Shown here: one piece after another, positions 1-5,707 of the stretch
Layout: every line of letters begins with the position of its first letter
Numbering within the stretch: position 1 is the stretch's first letter
Assembly: GCA_900552085.1 (NCBI GenBank)
Contig: URYB01000110.1
Location: 1 to 8,132, forward strand
Source: an uncultured Lachnobacterium sp.
GTDB taxonomy: Bacteria; Bacillota; Clostridia; Lachnospirales; Lachnospiraceae
Reading direction: 5' to 3'
DNA length: 8,132 nucleotides
Made by a program: the position numbers and the translations under genes
The notes under the pieces: model-generated
What the model was told of the DNA's origin: nothing
Databases searched by the model: none
Seen by the model: the letters and a program-made list of their open reading frames with translations, nothing else

Positions 1-99
1 GATCGGCATCCCCGCTTCCATCAGGTTCGTGCCGGTCGCACCATCCAAAATGATCGGTCCTTTTTCTTTTATAAAATTGGCAAATTCTGTCTTCGTCAT
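1..99 (-). CDS. Homocysteine S-methyltransferase-family protein, N-terminal fragment cut by the window edge
   Basis: Only the first 33 codons are present; the gene continues beyond base 1. The peptide contains ILDGATGTNLMEAGMP, the N-terminal strand and loop typical of the homocysteine-binding barrel found in cobalamin-dependent methionine synthase (MetH N-terminal module) and in stand-alone homocysteine methyltransferases. The family transfers a methyl group to homocysteine to make methionine in the cytoplasm, using zinc-binding cysteines that would lie downstream of this fragment. The ATG at 97-99 is preceded by AAGAGGAAC with a 5-6 base spacer, which fixes the start. Whether this is a full multi-domain MetH, a split MetH or a short MmuM/BHMT-like enzyme cannot be told from 33 residues. 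It is divergent from the HAD phosphatase gene at 281. Confidence 0.75.
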   Translation of the reverse strand, partial: MTKTEFANFIKEKGPIILDGATGTNLMEAGMPI

Positions 100-112
100 T
101 TTTGTTCCTCTT

Positions 113-130
113 AACATCAGACTTGATGTT
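113..130 (-). promoter_or_regulatory. Small hairpin next to the ribosome binding site of the homocysteine methyltransferase gene
   Basis: AACATCA (113-119) and TGATGTT (124-130) form a 7-bp inverted repeat around a 4-base loop. In the minus-strand mRNA it ends two bases before the GAGGA ribosome binding site, so it could affect translation initiation. It does not match any part of the S-box (SAM) or T-box consensus that I can recognise. The stem has only two G-C pairs, so a functional role is speculative. Confidence 0.25.
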
Positions 131-152
131 TTTTTCTTTTCTTTGATATAAT
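123..152 (+). promoter_or_regulatory. Candidate sigma-A promoter for the HAD phosphatase gene
   Basis: TTGATG (123-128), an 18-base spacer and a perfect TATAAT (147-152). Transcription would start near 159 and give a leader of about 120 bases before the ATG at 281. The -10 box is perfect but the -35 box matches only 4 of 6, and the region is AT-rich, so chance matches are possible. Confidence 0.4.
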
Positions 153-207
153 ATGAAATGAAGGTCAAAAGGTATCTTGCCCCTCACTTATGATTCATCC
201 AATTACC

Positions 208-222
208 ATATGCTTCGCATAT
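208..222. repeat. Perfect 6-bp inverted repeat with a TTC loop in the divergent intergenic region
   Basis: ATATGC (208-213) and GCATAT (217-222) flank TTC. The element lies between the two divergent genes, downstream of the candidate minus-strand -10 box (231-236) and close to the predicted start point (about 224). It could be an operator or a 5'-terminal hairpin of the methyltransferase mRNA. It lacks a T-run, so it is not an intrinsic terminator. Confidence 0.35.
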
Positions 223-230
223 CTTTAAAC

Positions 231-259
231 ATAATATTCTAAATTATTATTTTTTACAA
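231..259 (-). promoter_or_regulatory. Candidate sigma-A promoter for the homocysteine methyltransferase gene
   Basis: Read on the minus strand: TTGTAA (259-254), a 17-base spacer and TATTAT (236-231). It matches the -35 consensus at 4 of 6 and the -10 consensus at 5 of 6 with ideal spacing. The leader would be about 125 bases. The surrounding DNA is very AT-rich, so confidence is moderate to low. Confidence 0.35.
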
Positions 260-280
260 GTAATATCGAAAGAGGTTTTT

Positions 281-1123
281 ATGAATGCTGTAAAATTAAT
301 TGCACTTGATCTCGACGGCACACTGTTCAACAGCCAGAGCCAGATCAGCGCACATAACATTGATACAATTAAAAAGGCGAATGAAGCCGGTTCAACAGTT
401 GTCATCTCGACCGGCCGTCCATACAACGGACTTCCTTTCGAGCAGTTAAAAGGCTCCGGTATCCGTTTCGCCATCACGACCAACGGCAGCGCCATCTATG
501 AAATTGAATCCGGAAAATGCCTGTTTGAAGAGGCAATGGATGAGGAAATCATCCTTCCGATTCTGGATTTTCTGCTCACAAAAGATATTCATATGGATGC
601 TTTTATCGGCGGAAAAGGATATACCCCTGTACAGTGCGTAGCTGCCGGACAGAAACTGGCTAATCCACCGGCCTTGAAGCACTATATTTTAAACACCCGT
701 GTAAGAGTTGATAATCTTCCGCTGTTCATCCATGAGAATCAGCTGAAGGTGCAGAAAATGACCCTGAATTTCTATCCGGAAGGCGGTATCTTCAAAGACC
801 GCGAAGAAGTGCGCAAATACCTAGAAAGCAATCCGGCGGTCACAACCGTTTCCGGCGGATACAACAATCTCGAATTCACGCGGGCCGATGTCAACAAAGG
901 TGTCGGTCTGCAAAAAATGGCACAGCTTCTTGACATTCCGGTCGCACAGACGATGGCTGTGGGTGATACCGAAAATGATCTCGCCATCATCCGTGCCGCC
1001 GGGTTCGGTGTTGCCATGGGAAATGCAACTGCTGCCGTCAAAAGTGCTGCAGATTATATCACGACCAGCAACGATGAAGACGGCGTTGCAACCGCAATCG
1101 CCCATTTTCTACGCCTTGCGTAA
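281..1123 (+). CDS. Cof-type HAD-IIB family hydrolase (sugar-phosphate or cofactor phosphatase)
   Basis: A 280-residue cytoplasmic phosphatase of the haloacid dehalogenase superfamily, at the usual length for Cof/YidA-type proteins. All HAD motifs are present: motif I DLDGTLF with nucleophile Asp10 and acid/base Asp12; motif II STGRP at 43-47; motif III lysine within NKGVGL (Lys206); motif IV GDTEND with Mg2+-binding Asp229 and Asp233. The long insertion between motifs II and III (about residues 85-195) is the type IIB cap that sets substrate range. Family members dephosphorylate sugar phosphates, PLP or FMN; the exact substrate cannot be read from sequence. The ATG at 281 follows AAGAGG with a 5-base spacer. 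The gene appears monocistronic. Its last 15 bases overlap the end of the convergent cysteine desulfurase gene, leaving no room for a separate terminator. Confidence 0.93.
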   Translation: MNAVKLIALDLDGTLFNSQSQISAHNIDTIKKANEAGSTVVISTGRPYNGLPFEQLKGSGIRFAITTNGSAIYEIESGKCLFEEAMDEEIILPILDFLLTKDIHMDAFIGGKGYTPVQCVAAGQKLANPPALKHYILNTRVRVDNLPLFIHENQLKVQKMTLNFYPEGGIFKDREEVRKYLESNPAVTTVSGGYNNLEFTRADVNKGVGLQKMAQLLDIPVAQTMAVGDTENDLAIIRAAGFGVAMGNATAAVKSAADYITTSNDEDGVATAIAHFLRLA

Positions 1124-2254
1124 AATTTCCACACATTTTTTCAGAGCCTCTATGGTCTGATCTACTTCCAGCCGGCTGGTCGCACGCCCCATCGTAAAAC
1201 GGATGCTTCCGGCCGCATAATCTTCCGGCACATGAATAGCTTCAATGACATGGGAAATTCTTGTCTGCCCTGTATTGCAGGCAGATCCTGCGGATGCGCA
1301 GATTCCCTCTTCCTCCATCAGCACCAATAAAGCAGTCGCGTCCACTCCCCGGATGCTGAAATTGACATTTCCAGGCAGTCTCTGGTACCGGTGACCGTTC
1401 AGCCTTGTACCCGCAATCTCATGCAGCACCCGCTCCACAAAATAGTTGCGCAGCCGAATCAGCCGCGGTCTGGTATAGCGCATTTCCTGCACAGCAATAT
1501 CCAAAGCCTCCGCCATGCCCACAATTCCCGCCACATTTTCCGTGCCTGCGCGTTTTCCACGCTCCTGGCTTCCTCCATGAATAAAGGAAGGAAGGTTCTC
1601 ATCTTTTCGCACATAAAGAAATCCCACGCCTTTTGGTCCATGAAATTTGTGTGCGCTGGCGCTGAGATAATCGACCGGAAGCTGCGCCAACGACAACGGA
1701 ATCTGTCCCACCGCCTGCACCGCATCGGTATGAAAATCCACACCTTTGCTTTTTGCGATTGTTCCAAGTTCCGTGATTGGTTCTATGGTTCCGATTTCGT
1801 TATTTCCTGTCATAATGGAAACGAGCGTTGTATCCGCTCTTATTGCATCTTTCAGTTCTTTCGGATCTACCAAACCGTAATCATCCACCTGCAGATAAGT
1901 CACGTCATACCCCAGACTTTCCAGATATTCACAGGAACGCAGTATTGCATGGTGCTCAATCTGACTCGTAATAATATGCTTTCCCTGCTCCTTTTTTGCA
2001 CCCGCCACATTTTTTACCACCCAGTTATCCGATTCGCTTCCTCCCGATGTAAAAAAAATTTCCTCGGGATGTGCATCCAGCCGGTATGCGATTTTTTCTC
2101 TTGCGTCTTCCATTGCTTTCTGTGCCCTCTGCCCCATCCCATACGCTGTAGATGCATTGCCATATTCGTCCATGAGATAGGGGTCCATCGCTTTGCGCAC
2201 CTGCGGAAGCATATCCGTGGTGGCCGCATGATCCATATACATTTTACAACTCAT
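1109..2254 (-). CDS. Cysteine desulfurase, NifS/IscS-type class V aminotransferase
   Basis: A PLP enzyme of 381 residues, the typical length for the family, which removes sulfur from L-cysteine as an enzyme persulfide for Fe-S clusters, tRNA thiolation or other thio-cofactors. Visible features: N-terminal YMDHAATT (6-13); the PLP-stacking histidine in IEHHA (His101); HTDAVQ with Asp177 and Gln180 contacting PLP; AHKFHGPKG with the Schiff-base Lys203; ERGKRAGTEN (231-240); and the persulfide cysteine in SAGSAC (Cys326). The stretch after the catalytic cysteine reads NTGQTRISHV, where many relatives have a LEPSxV motif. The ATG at 2252-2254 is preceded by GAAGGGGAAAGA, supporting it over the internal Met5. 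No iscU, sufU or thiI lies beside it, so the acceptor pathway is open. I found no clear promoter in the 55-bp gap to the divergent flippase gene. Confidence 0.93.
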   Translation of the reverse strand: MSCKMYMDHAATTDMLPQVRKAMDPYLMDEYGNASTAYGMGQRAQKAMEDAREKIAYRLDAHPEEIFFTSGGSESDNWVVKNVAGAKKEQGKHIITSQIEHHAILRSCEYLESLGYDVTYLQVDDYGLVDPKELKDAIRADTTLVSIMTGNNEIGTIEPITELGTIAKSKGVDFHTDAVQAVGQIPLSLAQLPVDYLSASAHKFHGPKGVGFLYVRKDENLPSFIHGGSQERGKRAGTENVAGIVGMAEALDIAVQEMRYTRPRLIRLRNYFVERVLHEIAGTRLNGHRYQRLPGNVNFSIRGVDATALLVLMEEEGICASAGSACNTGQTRISHVIEAIHVPEDYAAGSIRFTMGRATSRLEVDQTIEALKKCVEILRKA

Positions 2255-2309
2255 ATTCTTTCCCCTTCTTTCATACGATAGTTACTAAGTTTTTACCTTG
2301 GAGTTTCCT

Positions 2310-3653
2310 TTGACTTTATCCCGTTTTACCAAAAATCCACTTATCACCGGCACTCTCCTCATGACCGCGGCCGGTATAATCAGCCGCATCGTAGGTTTCT
2401 TCTATAGAATATTCCTCTCGCGCGCAATTGGTGCAGAGGCTCTGGGAATCTACCAGCTGATTGCCCCGGTTTTTTCCATGTGCTTTGCATTGACAGCCTC
2501 CGCCATCCAGACTTCCATCTCCAAATTTGTAGGAGACTCCATCGGCAAATGTCAGGGAGATTCCTGTGGAGAAAAACGCGCCCGTACTTATCTTATGATC
2601 GGTCTTATTCTCTCCTGCACACTTTCCATCATGGTCGGTGCTTTTATTTATTGCAATGCCAACTGGCTGGCCCTGCATCTGCTCGGAGAAGCCCGCTGTG
2701 CACCGCTGCTCGTCATGCTCACGTACAGCCTGCTCCCTAGCTGCATCCACGCCTGTATCAACGGATATTACTATGGAAAGAAAAAAGCGTTCATCCCCTC
2801 ACTCTGTCAGATTATCGAACAGTTTGCCCGCGTGGGAAGCGTCTATCTGATTTATGAAGTCGTATCCGACAAAGGCCTTCCCCTGACCGCCGCCCATGCC
2901 GTAGCCGGACTTGTCATCGGTGAATTTGCCGGATTGCTTGTCTGCTCCCTCGCCTTTTTTTCAGAAAAAAGGCTCCCTTTGGGCTCCTATAAAAGTATGC
3001 GGCCGAGCAGTCGGAAAATGACAACGCTAATGCTATCCATGATTTTCCCACTCACCTTAAACCGTGTTTCTGTTGCGTTATCTGCCAGCCTGGAAAACCT
3101 TCTCATTCCACAAAAGCTGCAGGTCTATGGCTACACTGCCGGGGATGCCCTGAGTATCTATGGTATCCTCACCGGAATGACAATGTCCATCATTTTATTT
3201 CCATGCGTGCTGACGAATTCCTTCTCCGTACTGCTTCTGCCCGCCATCTCGGAGGCCAAGGGAAAAAATCAGACGCGCCAGATACAGACTGCAACAAAAA
3301 AAGCACTCCTTTACGGACTGCTTCTCGGTCTCTTATTCACATTTTTCTTTTTATGCACTGATAACTGGATTGGAAACCATCTTTTCCACAATGCACTGTC
3401 CGGAACCTTTATCTGTAAACTTTCGTGGCTGTGCCCACTGCTGTATATCACCAGTCTTCTCGGAAGTATTCTTCACGGACTGGGAAAGGCGCGGCAGGTG
3501 CTTTTTGTCAATCTTCTCGCCTGCGGCATCCGTATCAGTATGATCTGGTTTCTTGTTCCGGCATATGGAATCGGGGCTTATCTGTGGGGACTTCTTCTGT
3601 CACAGGTATTTGCGACAATTTCCAGCGTGCTTGTATTAAGGGAGTACTTATGA
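2310..3653 (+). CDS. SpoVB/MATE-like polysaccharide (lipid-linked oligosaccharide) flippase
   Basis: A 447-residue polytopic membrane protein with about 12 hydrophobic segments, roughly at 13-31, 45-67, 95-115, 130-150, 165-185, 195-217, 240-262, 285-310, 333-349, 370-390, 398-417 and 421-441. The N-terminal block GIISRIVGFFYRIFLSRAIG followed by GAEALGIYQL is characteristic of the MOP-superfamily polysaccharide exporters related to stage V sporulation protein B and MurJ, which move undecaprenyl-linked glycans across the membrane. It is shorter than Bacillus SpoVB (about 518 residues), so a role in spore cortex formation should not be assumed. Start choice: the TTG at 2310 lies six bases after TTGGAG; a TTG at 2298 in the same frame would add four residues but has no ribosome binding site. 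Downstream lies the AT-rich island, with no recognisable terminator in between. Confidence 0.85.
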   Translation: MTLSRFTKNPLITGTLLMTAAGIISRIVGFFYRIFLSRAIGAEALGIYQLIAPVFSMCFALTASAIQTSISKFVGDSIGKCQGDSCGEKRARTYLMIGLILSCTLSIMVGAFIYCNANWLALHLLGEARCAPLLVMLTYSLLPSCIHACINGYYYGKKKAFIPSLCQIIEQFARVGSVYLIYEVVSDKGLPLTAAHAVAGLVIGEFAGLLVCSLAFFSEKRLPLGSYKSMRPSSRKMTTLMLSMIFPLTLNRVSVALSASLENLLIPQKLQVYGYTAGDALSIYGILTGMTMSIILFPCVLTNSFSVLLLPAISEAKGKNQTRQIQTATKKALLYGLLLGLLFTFFFLCTDNWIGNHLFHNALSGTFICKLSWLCPLLYITSLLGSILHGLGKARQVLFVNLLACGIRISMIWFLVPAYGIGAYLWGLLLSQVFATISSVLVLREYL

Positions 3654-3657
3654 ACTA

Positions 3658-3686
3658 TTGCGCGATTTTAGCTAAACTGTTAAAAT
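3658..3686 (+). promoter_or_regulatory. Upstream candidate promoter of the AT-rich island (P1)
   Basis: TTGCGC (3658-3663), a 17-base spacer and TAAAAT (3681-3686). The -10 box matches 5 of 6; the -35 box matches only its TTG. The spacer contains ATTTTAGCTAAA, the same 12-mer found in the spacer of the next unit. It begins five bases after the flippase stop codon. Confidence 0.35.
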
Positions 3687-3712
3687 AGATATTGTTGTTA
3701 ATTTTAGCTAAA
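3665..3712 (+). repeat. Direct repeat of a 12-mer containing a perfect palindrome, probable operator pair
   Basis: ATTTTAGCTAAA occurs at 3665-3676 and again at 3701-3712, exactly 36 bases apart. Each copy contains TTTAGCTAAA, a perfect 10-bp palindrome of the kind bound by dimeric regulators. A half-copy, TTTAGC, follows at 3725-3730. The 36-base period is close to 3.5 helical turns. Each full copy sits between a -35-like and a -10-like box, where bound protein would block RNA polymerase. No regulator gene lies in the island, so the binding protein is unknown. Confidence 0.55.
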
Positions 3713-3724
3713 TACATCTTTAAT
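3695..3724 (+). promoter_or_regulatory. Downstream candidate promoter of the AT-rich island (P2)
   Basis: TTGTTA (3695-3700), an 18-base spacer and TTTAAT (3719-3724), which matches the -10 consensus at 5 of 6. The palindrome TTTAGCTAAA (3703-3712) sits in the spacer. Predicted transcription would start near 3731, immediately at the GAAAGGAGG element, giving a leader of about 70 bases before the gene at 3800. Confidence 0.4.
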
Positions 3725-3730
3725 TTAGCA

Positions 3731-3739
3731 GAAAGGAGG
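3731..3739 (+). promoter_or_regulatory. Orphan Shine-Dalgarno, STAB-SD-like mRNA 5'-end element
   Basis: GAAAGGAGG is a near-perfect anti-16S match but has no ATG, GTG or TTG at usable distance; the real start is 60 bases downstream with its own AAAGGAG. The same nonamer is known as STAB-SD in the Bacillus thuringiensis cry3A leader, where ribosome binding near the 5' end protects the mRNA from exonuclease. Its position at the predicted P2 start point fits that role. A relic of a lost upstream gene is the alternative. Confidence 0.4.
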
Positions 3740-3799
3740 ATTTTACAAAGCAAGTAAAAAAAACTTAAAAATTTTTATGGATACAAAAGGAGAATATTT

Positions 3800-4579
3800 A
3801 TGAAAAACTTGAAACACAACAGAATATTTAGTATTATTTTAGTAGCAATTATTTTTTTGGTCAATATTAGTACTCCTACTATTGCCAATGCAAAAAATAA
3901 CGTTGTTAACCGCTATACCGTAAAAGATGAACATCATATTTATAAAGTCCAAGTCACTGACAAAGGGAAAAAACATATAGTAACTGCTATACAAACGGAC
4001 TCAAATGATAAAATCATCATAACAACAACTAAAAAGAAAATAAAAATTAATTATTGTAAATATATTGGCAAAAACACATTTGGTATAAAAAAATACAAAC
4101 ACACTACCAAAACTATTTTAAAACATAAAACAAAAAAAACAACTACTAAAGCAACTACAACCGGATATAATCTTAAAAAAAGTACTATCGGGTGTGACTC
4201 AAACGGAAATAAATATTGGTATAAATTAGGAAATGGTAAAGATTCAAATTACATTGAAGTAGGATGTATTGCATCATACAAAGTAAATATTAGTGAGAAT
4301 AAAACAGATGTAACTAATTTCACTTCTGCTGTTAATGAAGCTACTTCTTGTTATAAAAAGTCCTGTGTTGAAATTGGTGCAGGTGCAGTATTAGATATTG
4401 TCGGTTTACTTTGTGAATTTGCCACTTTAGGTTTGGGCTCTGGAATAGCAGCTTCTTTAATTATTTCCTCAGTTGGTTGCACAGCTGCAAGTGTATCGAA
4501 CATAGCAGAATTTAATCAACATATCAATGATGCTGCTATATACTATGAAATAGTCAAAAAACACGGAACAATGCAATAA
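3800..4579 (+). CDS. Secreted lysine-rich protein with Gly/Ala-rich hydrophobic C-terminus; candidate large bacteriocin
   Basis: I do not recognise a family with certainty. The 259-residue product has a clear Sec signal peptide: basic start (MKNLKHNR), hydrophobic core at about 9-22 and an ANA site, predicting cleavage after residue 31. The mature part has 33 lysines, 18 of them between residues 71 and 127 in a Lys/Thr-rich, low-complexity stretch. Seven cysteines lie at 86, 132, 156, 184, 189, 205 and 227. Residues 192-232 form a hydrophobic Gly/Ala-rich block (GAGAVLDIVGLL, then GLGSGIAASLIISSVG) able to insert in membranes, followed by a polar tail. The ATG follows AAAGGAG with a 7-base spacer. 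A 69-residue membrane protein begins 21 bases after the stop. Architecture and neighbour suggest a secreted antimicrobial of the large, unmodified type with an immunity protein; this is inference. Cell-surface adhesion or an envelope stress role are alternatives. Base composition is far lower in GC than the flanking genes. Confidence 0.8.
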   Translation: MKNLKHNRIFSIILVAIIFLVNISTPTIANAKNNVVNRYTVKDEHHIYKVQVTDKGKKHIVTAIQTDSNDKIIITTTKKKIKINYCKYIGKNTFGIKKYKHTTKTILKHKTKKTTTKATTTGYNLKKSTIGCDSNGNKYWYKLGNGKDSNYIEVGCIASYKVNISENKTDVTNFTSAVNEATSCYKKSCVEIGAGAVLDIVGLLCEFATLGLGSGIAASLIISSVGCTAASVSNIAEFNQHINDAAIYYEIVKKHGTMQ

Positions 4580-4600
4580 ATATATTAAAGGAGCTAAAAC

Positions 4601-4810
4601 ATGAAAAACGAAAAAATAAATTTTAAAGAACAGGGATTACTATTTAAAATTTTGTATATTATATCTGCAATTATCCCAATCCTATCAATTGTTATGCTTA
4701 TTGCGACCGGATTTACCCCTTATATTTATGTTACAGCAATTTTCATTGTTATTTTTAATATTATGAATTTTGTAATGCTCGTCCGAAAAAATAATGAAAA
4801 TAAAAAATAA
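4601..4810 (+). CDS. Small two-helix membrane protein; candidate immunity protein for the upstream secreted protein
   Basis: A 69-residue protein with a charged N-terminus (MKNEKINFKEQ), two hydrophobic segments at about 13-36 and 41-61, and a lysine/asparagine-rich tail (RKNNENKK). By the positive-inside rule both ends would lie in the cytoplasm, joined by a very short external turn containing TPY. The ATG at 4601 follows AAAGGAG with a 7-base spacer, and the 21-base gap to the previous stop indicates co-transcription and translation as a pair. No conserved family is recognised. Small, basic, two- to four-helix membrane proteins next to secreted toxins are commonly bacteriocin immunity proteins, which is the reason for the proposed role. 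It could equally be an unrelated small membrane protein. Confidence 0.75.
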   Translation: MKNEKINFKEQGLLFKILYIISAIIPILSIVMLIATGFTPYIYVTAIFIVIFNIMNFVMLVRKNNENKK

Positions 4811-4954
4811 AAATGTATACTTGACTATGTGACATTGCAAATGACTTATAACGAAACATATCATGAGATACACGAAAATAGCATTGTTGAAGGAAAAGAA
4901 GGAATTGTCCATCACATGCTCTCCCATGACACATTTACATTGAAACAAATTTAA
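4811..4954 (+). pseudogene. Probable gene remnant: C-terminal tail without its own start signals
   Basis: Directly after the stop at 4808-4810 the same frame stays open for 47 codons and ends with TAA at 4952-4954. From the first ATG (4841) it encodes 37 residues, including NETYHEIHENSIVEGKEGI and a final DTFTLKQI. That ATG has no ribosome binding site. The polar, Glu/His-rich composition is unlike the hydrophobic protein before it. The pattern of a charged segment with EGKEGI near the end resembles the C-terminal tails of Rpn-type recombination-promoting nucleases, which are common in Lachnospiraceae, but this is a weak recollection of pattern, not a firm match. Most likely the tail of a gene whose body was lost when the island arrived or decayed. 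A chance open frame is the alternative. Confidence 0.35.
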
Positions 4955-4967
4955 GTTTTAAAATAGT

Positions 4968-5020
4968 AAAAAATCCGCAGTATATCAATCTTTTGATACA
5001 TTGCGGATTTTCTTTTGAAG
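4968..5020. terminator. Bidirectional intrinsic terminator between the island and efp
   Basis: AAAATCCGCA (4970-4979) pairs perfectly with TGCGGATTTT (5002-5011). Inside, TATCAA (4983-4988) pairs with TTGATA (4993-4998) around a four-base TCTT loop. On the plus strand the hairpin runs into TTTTCTTTT; on the minus strand it is followed by TTTTTTACTATTTT. It therefore can end the island transcript from the left and the efp transcript from the right. Confidence 0.85.
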
Positions 5021-5054
5021 TTTATGAAATTACTTTACTGTAACTTTAATCTCC

Positions 5055-5612
5055 TTATACACGAGACAGATACTCACCTGTTCTTGTATCAATCTTGATT
5101 ACGTCATCCTGCTCTACGAACAGAGGTACGTATACAACTGCACCAGTCTCTACCGTAGCTGGCTTTGTTGCACCTGTAGCTGTATCACCCTTGAATCCTG
5201 GCTCAGTCTCTGTAATCTGAAGCTCAACGAAAAGAGGTGGCTCAACTGCAAATACATTTCCCTTATGAGAACAAATCTTAACCATCTCGTTCTCCTTAAC
5301 AAACTTCAGTGCATCACCAACACTGTCCTTTGTTAAATCGATCTGGTCGTATGTCTCTACATCCATGAAATGATAGAAATCATCATCTGCGTACAGATAC
5401 TGCATATCTCTACGATCAATGTGAGCAGTAGGGCACTTCTCAGTTGGACGGAATGTCTTCTCTACCACACCACCACTGACGATATTCTTTAACTTTGTTC
5501 TAACGAATGCTGCACCCTTACCTGGTTTAACATGCTGAAATTCAATAATCTGATAAATATTACCTTCAAGCTCGATGGTAACACCGTTTCTGAAATCTCC
5601 TGCTGAAATCAT
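5055..5612 (-). CDS. efp: Translation elongation factor P
   Basis: A 185-residue protein, the standard length, which binds between the ribosomal P and E sites and relieves stalling at polyproline stretches. Three domains are expected: an N-terminal KOW-like domain (about 1-63) starting MISAGDFRNG, a central OB domain with the family-typical FMDVETYDQI, and a C-terminal OB domain with the signature around KIDTRTGEYLSRV. The loop HVKPGKGAAF places Lys32 at the tip; in other bacteria this residue is beta-lysylated, rhamnosylated (as Arg) or 5-aminopentanolated. No modification enzyme gene is nearby. The start at 5610-5612 follows AAGGAGG with an 8-base spacer. A near-consensus promoter lies just upstream (5659-5687) and the bidirectional terminator at 4968-5020 lies downstream, so it can form its own transcription unit, with possible read-through from rpiB. 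Confidence 0.97.
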   Translation of the reverse strand: MISAGDFRNGVTIELEGNIYQIIEFQHVKPGKGAAFVRTKLKNIVSGGVVEKTFRPTEKCPTAHIDRRDMQYLYADDDFYHFMDVETYDQIDLTKDSVGDALKFVKENEMVKICSHKGNVFAVEPPLFVELQITETEPGFKGDTATGATKPATVETGAVVYVPLFVEQDDVIKIDTRTGEYLSRV

Positions 5613-5658
5613 TCGATCTTCCTCCTTAAATTACGAGTAAAAACTCTCTCGGTTAACA

Positions 5659-5687
5659 ATTTTACTATAAATTGGAATACTTTTCAA
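5659..5687 (-). promoter_or_regulatory. Sigma-A promoter of efp
   Basis: On the minus strand: TTGAAA (5687-5682), a 17-base spacer and TAAAAT (5664-5659). Each box matches the consensus at 5 of 6. The predicted start is near 5652, giving a leader of about 40 bases. Confidence 0.7.
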
Positions 5688-5707
5688 GACTAAATTCTTG
5701 CAAAGCC

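Noticed and set aside
113..140. Hairpin plus T-run as a plus-strand terminator
   Set aside because: No plus-strand gene lies upstream in the window and the stem is weak; kept only as a possible minus-strand leader hairpin.
1105..1125. Imperfect hairpin (ACGC-CTT-GCGT with flanking TTTT/AAAA) in the convergent overlap as a terminator
   Set aside because: Only four G/C-rich pairs, a bulge, and no adjacent T-run on either strand.
1391..2281. 296-codon open frame on the plus strand, antisense to the cysteine desulfurase gene
   Set aside because: The minus-strand frame carries the full set of family motifs; the antisense frame has a His/Cys/Phe-rich composition typical of a shadow and no ribosome binding site.
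3650..3688. 12-codon ORF (MNYCAILAKLLK) overlapping the flippase stop, with GGAG upstream
   Set aside because: Very short; the bases are better explained by promoter P1 and its palindrome. Could be tested by conservation.
3777..3803. 8-residue ORF (MDTKGEYL) whose stop overlaps the start of the secreted protein gene
   Set aside because: No ribosome binding site for its ATG, and the real gene has its own strong site within it.
4685..4948. 87-codon minus-strand ORF antisense to the small membrane protein
   Set aside because: Asn/Ile/Phe-rich shadow of AT-rich DNA without start signals.
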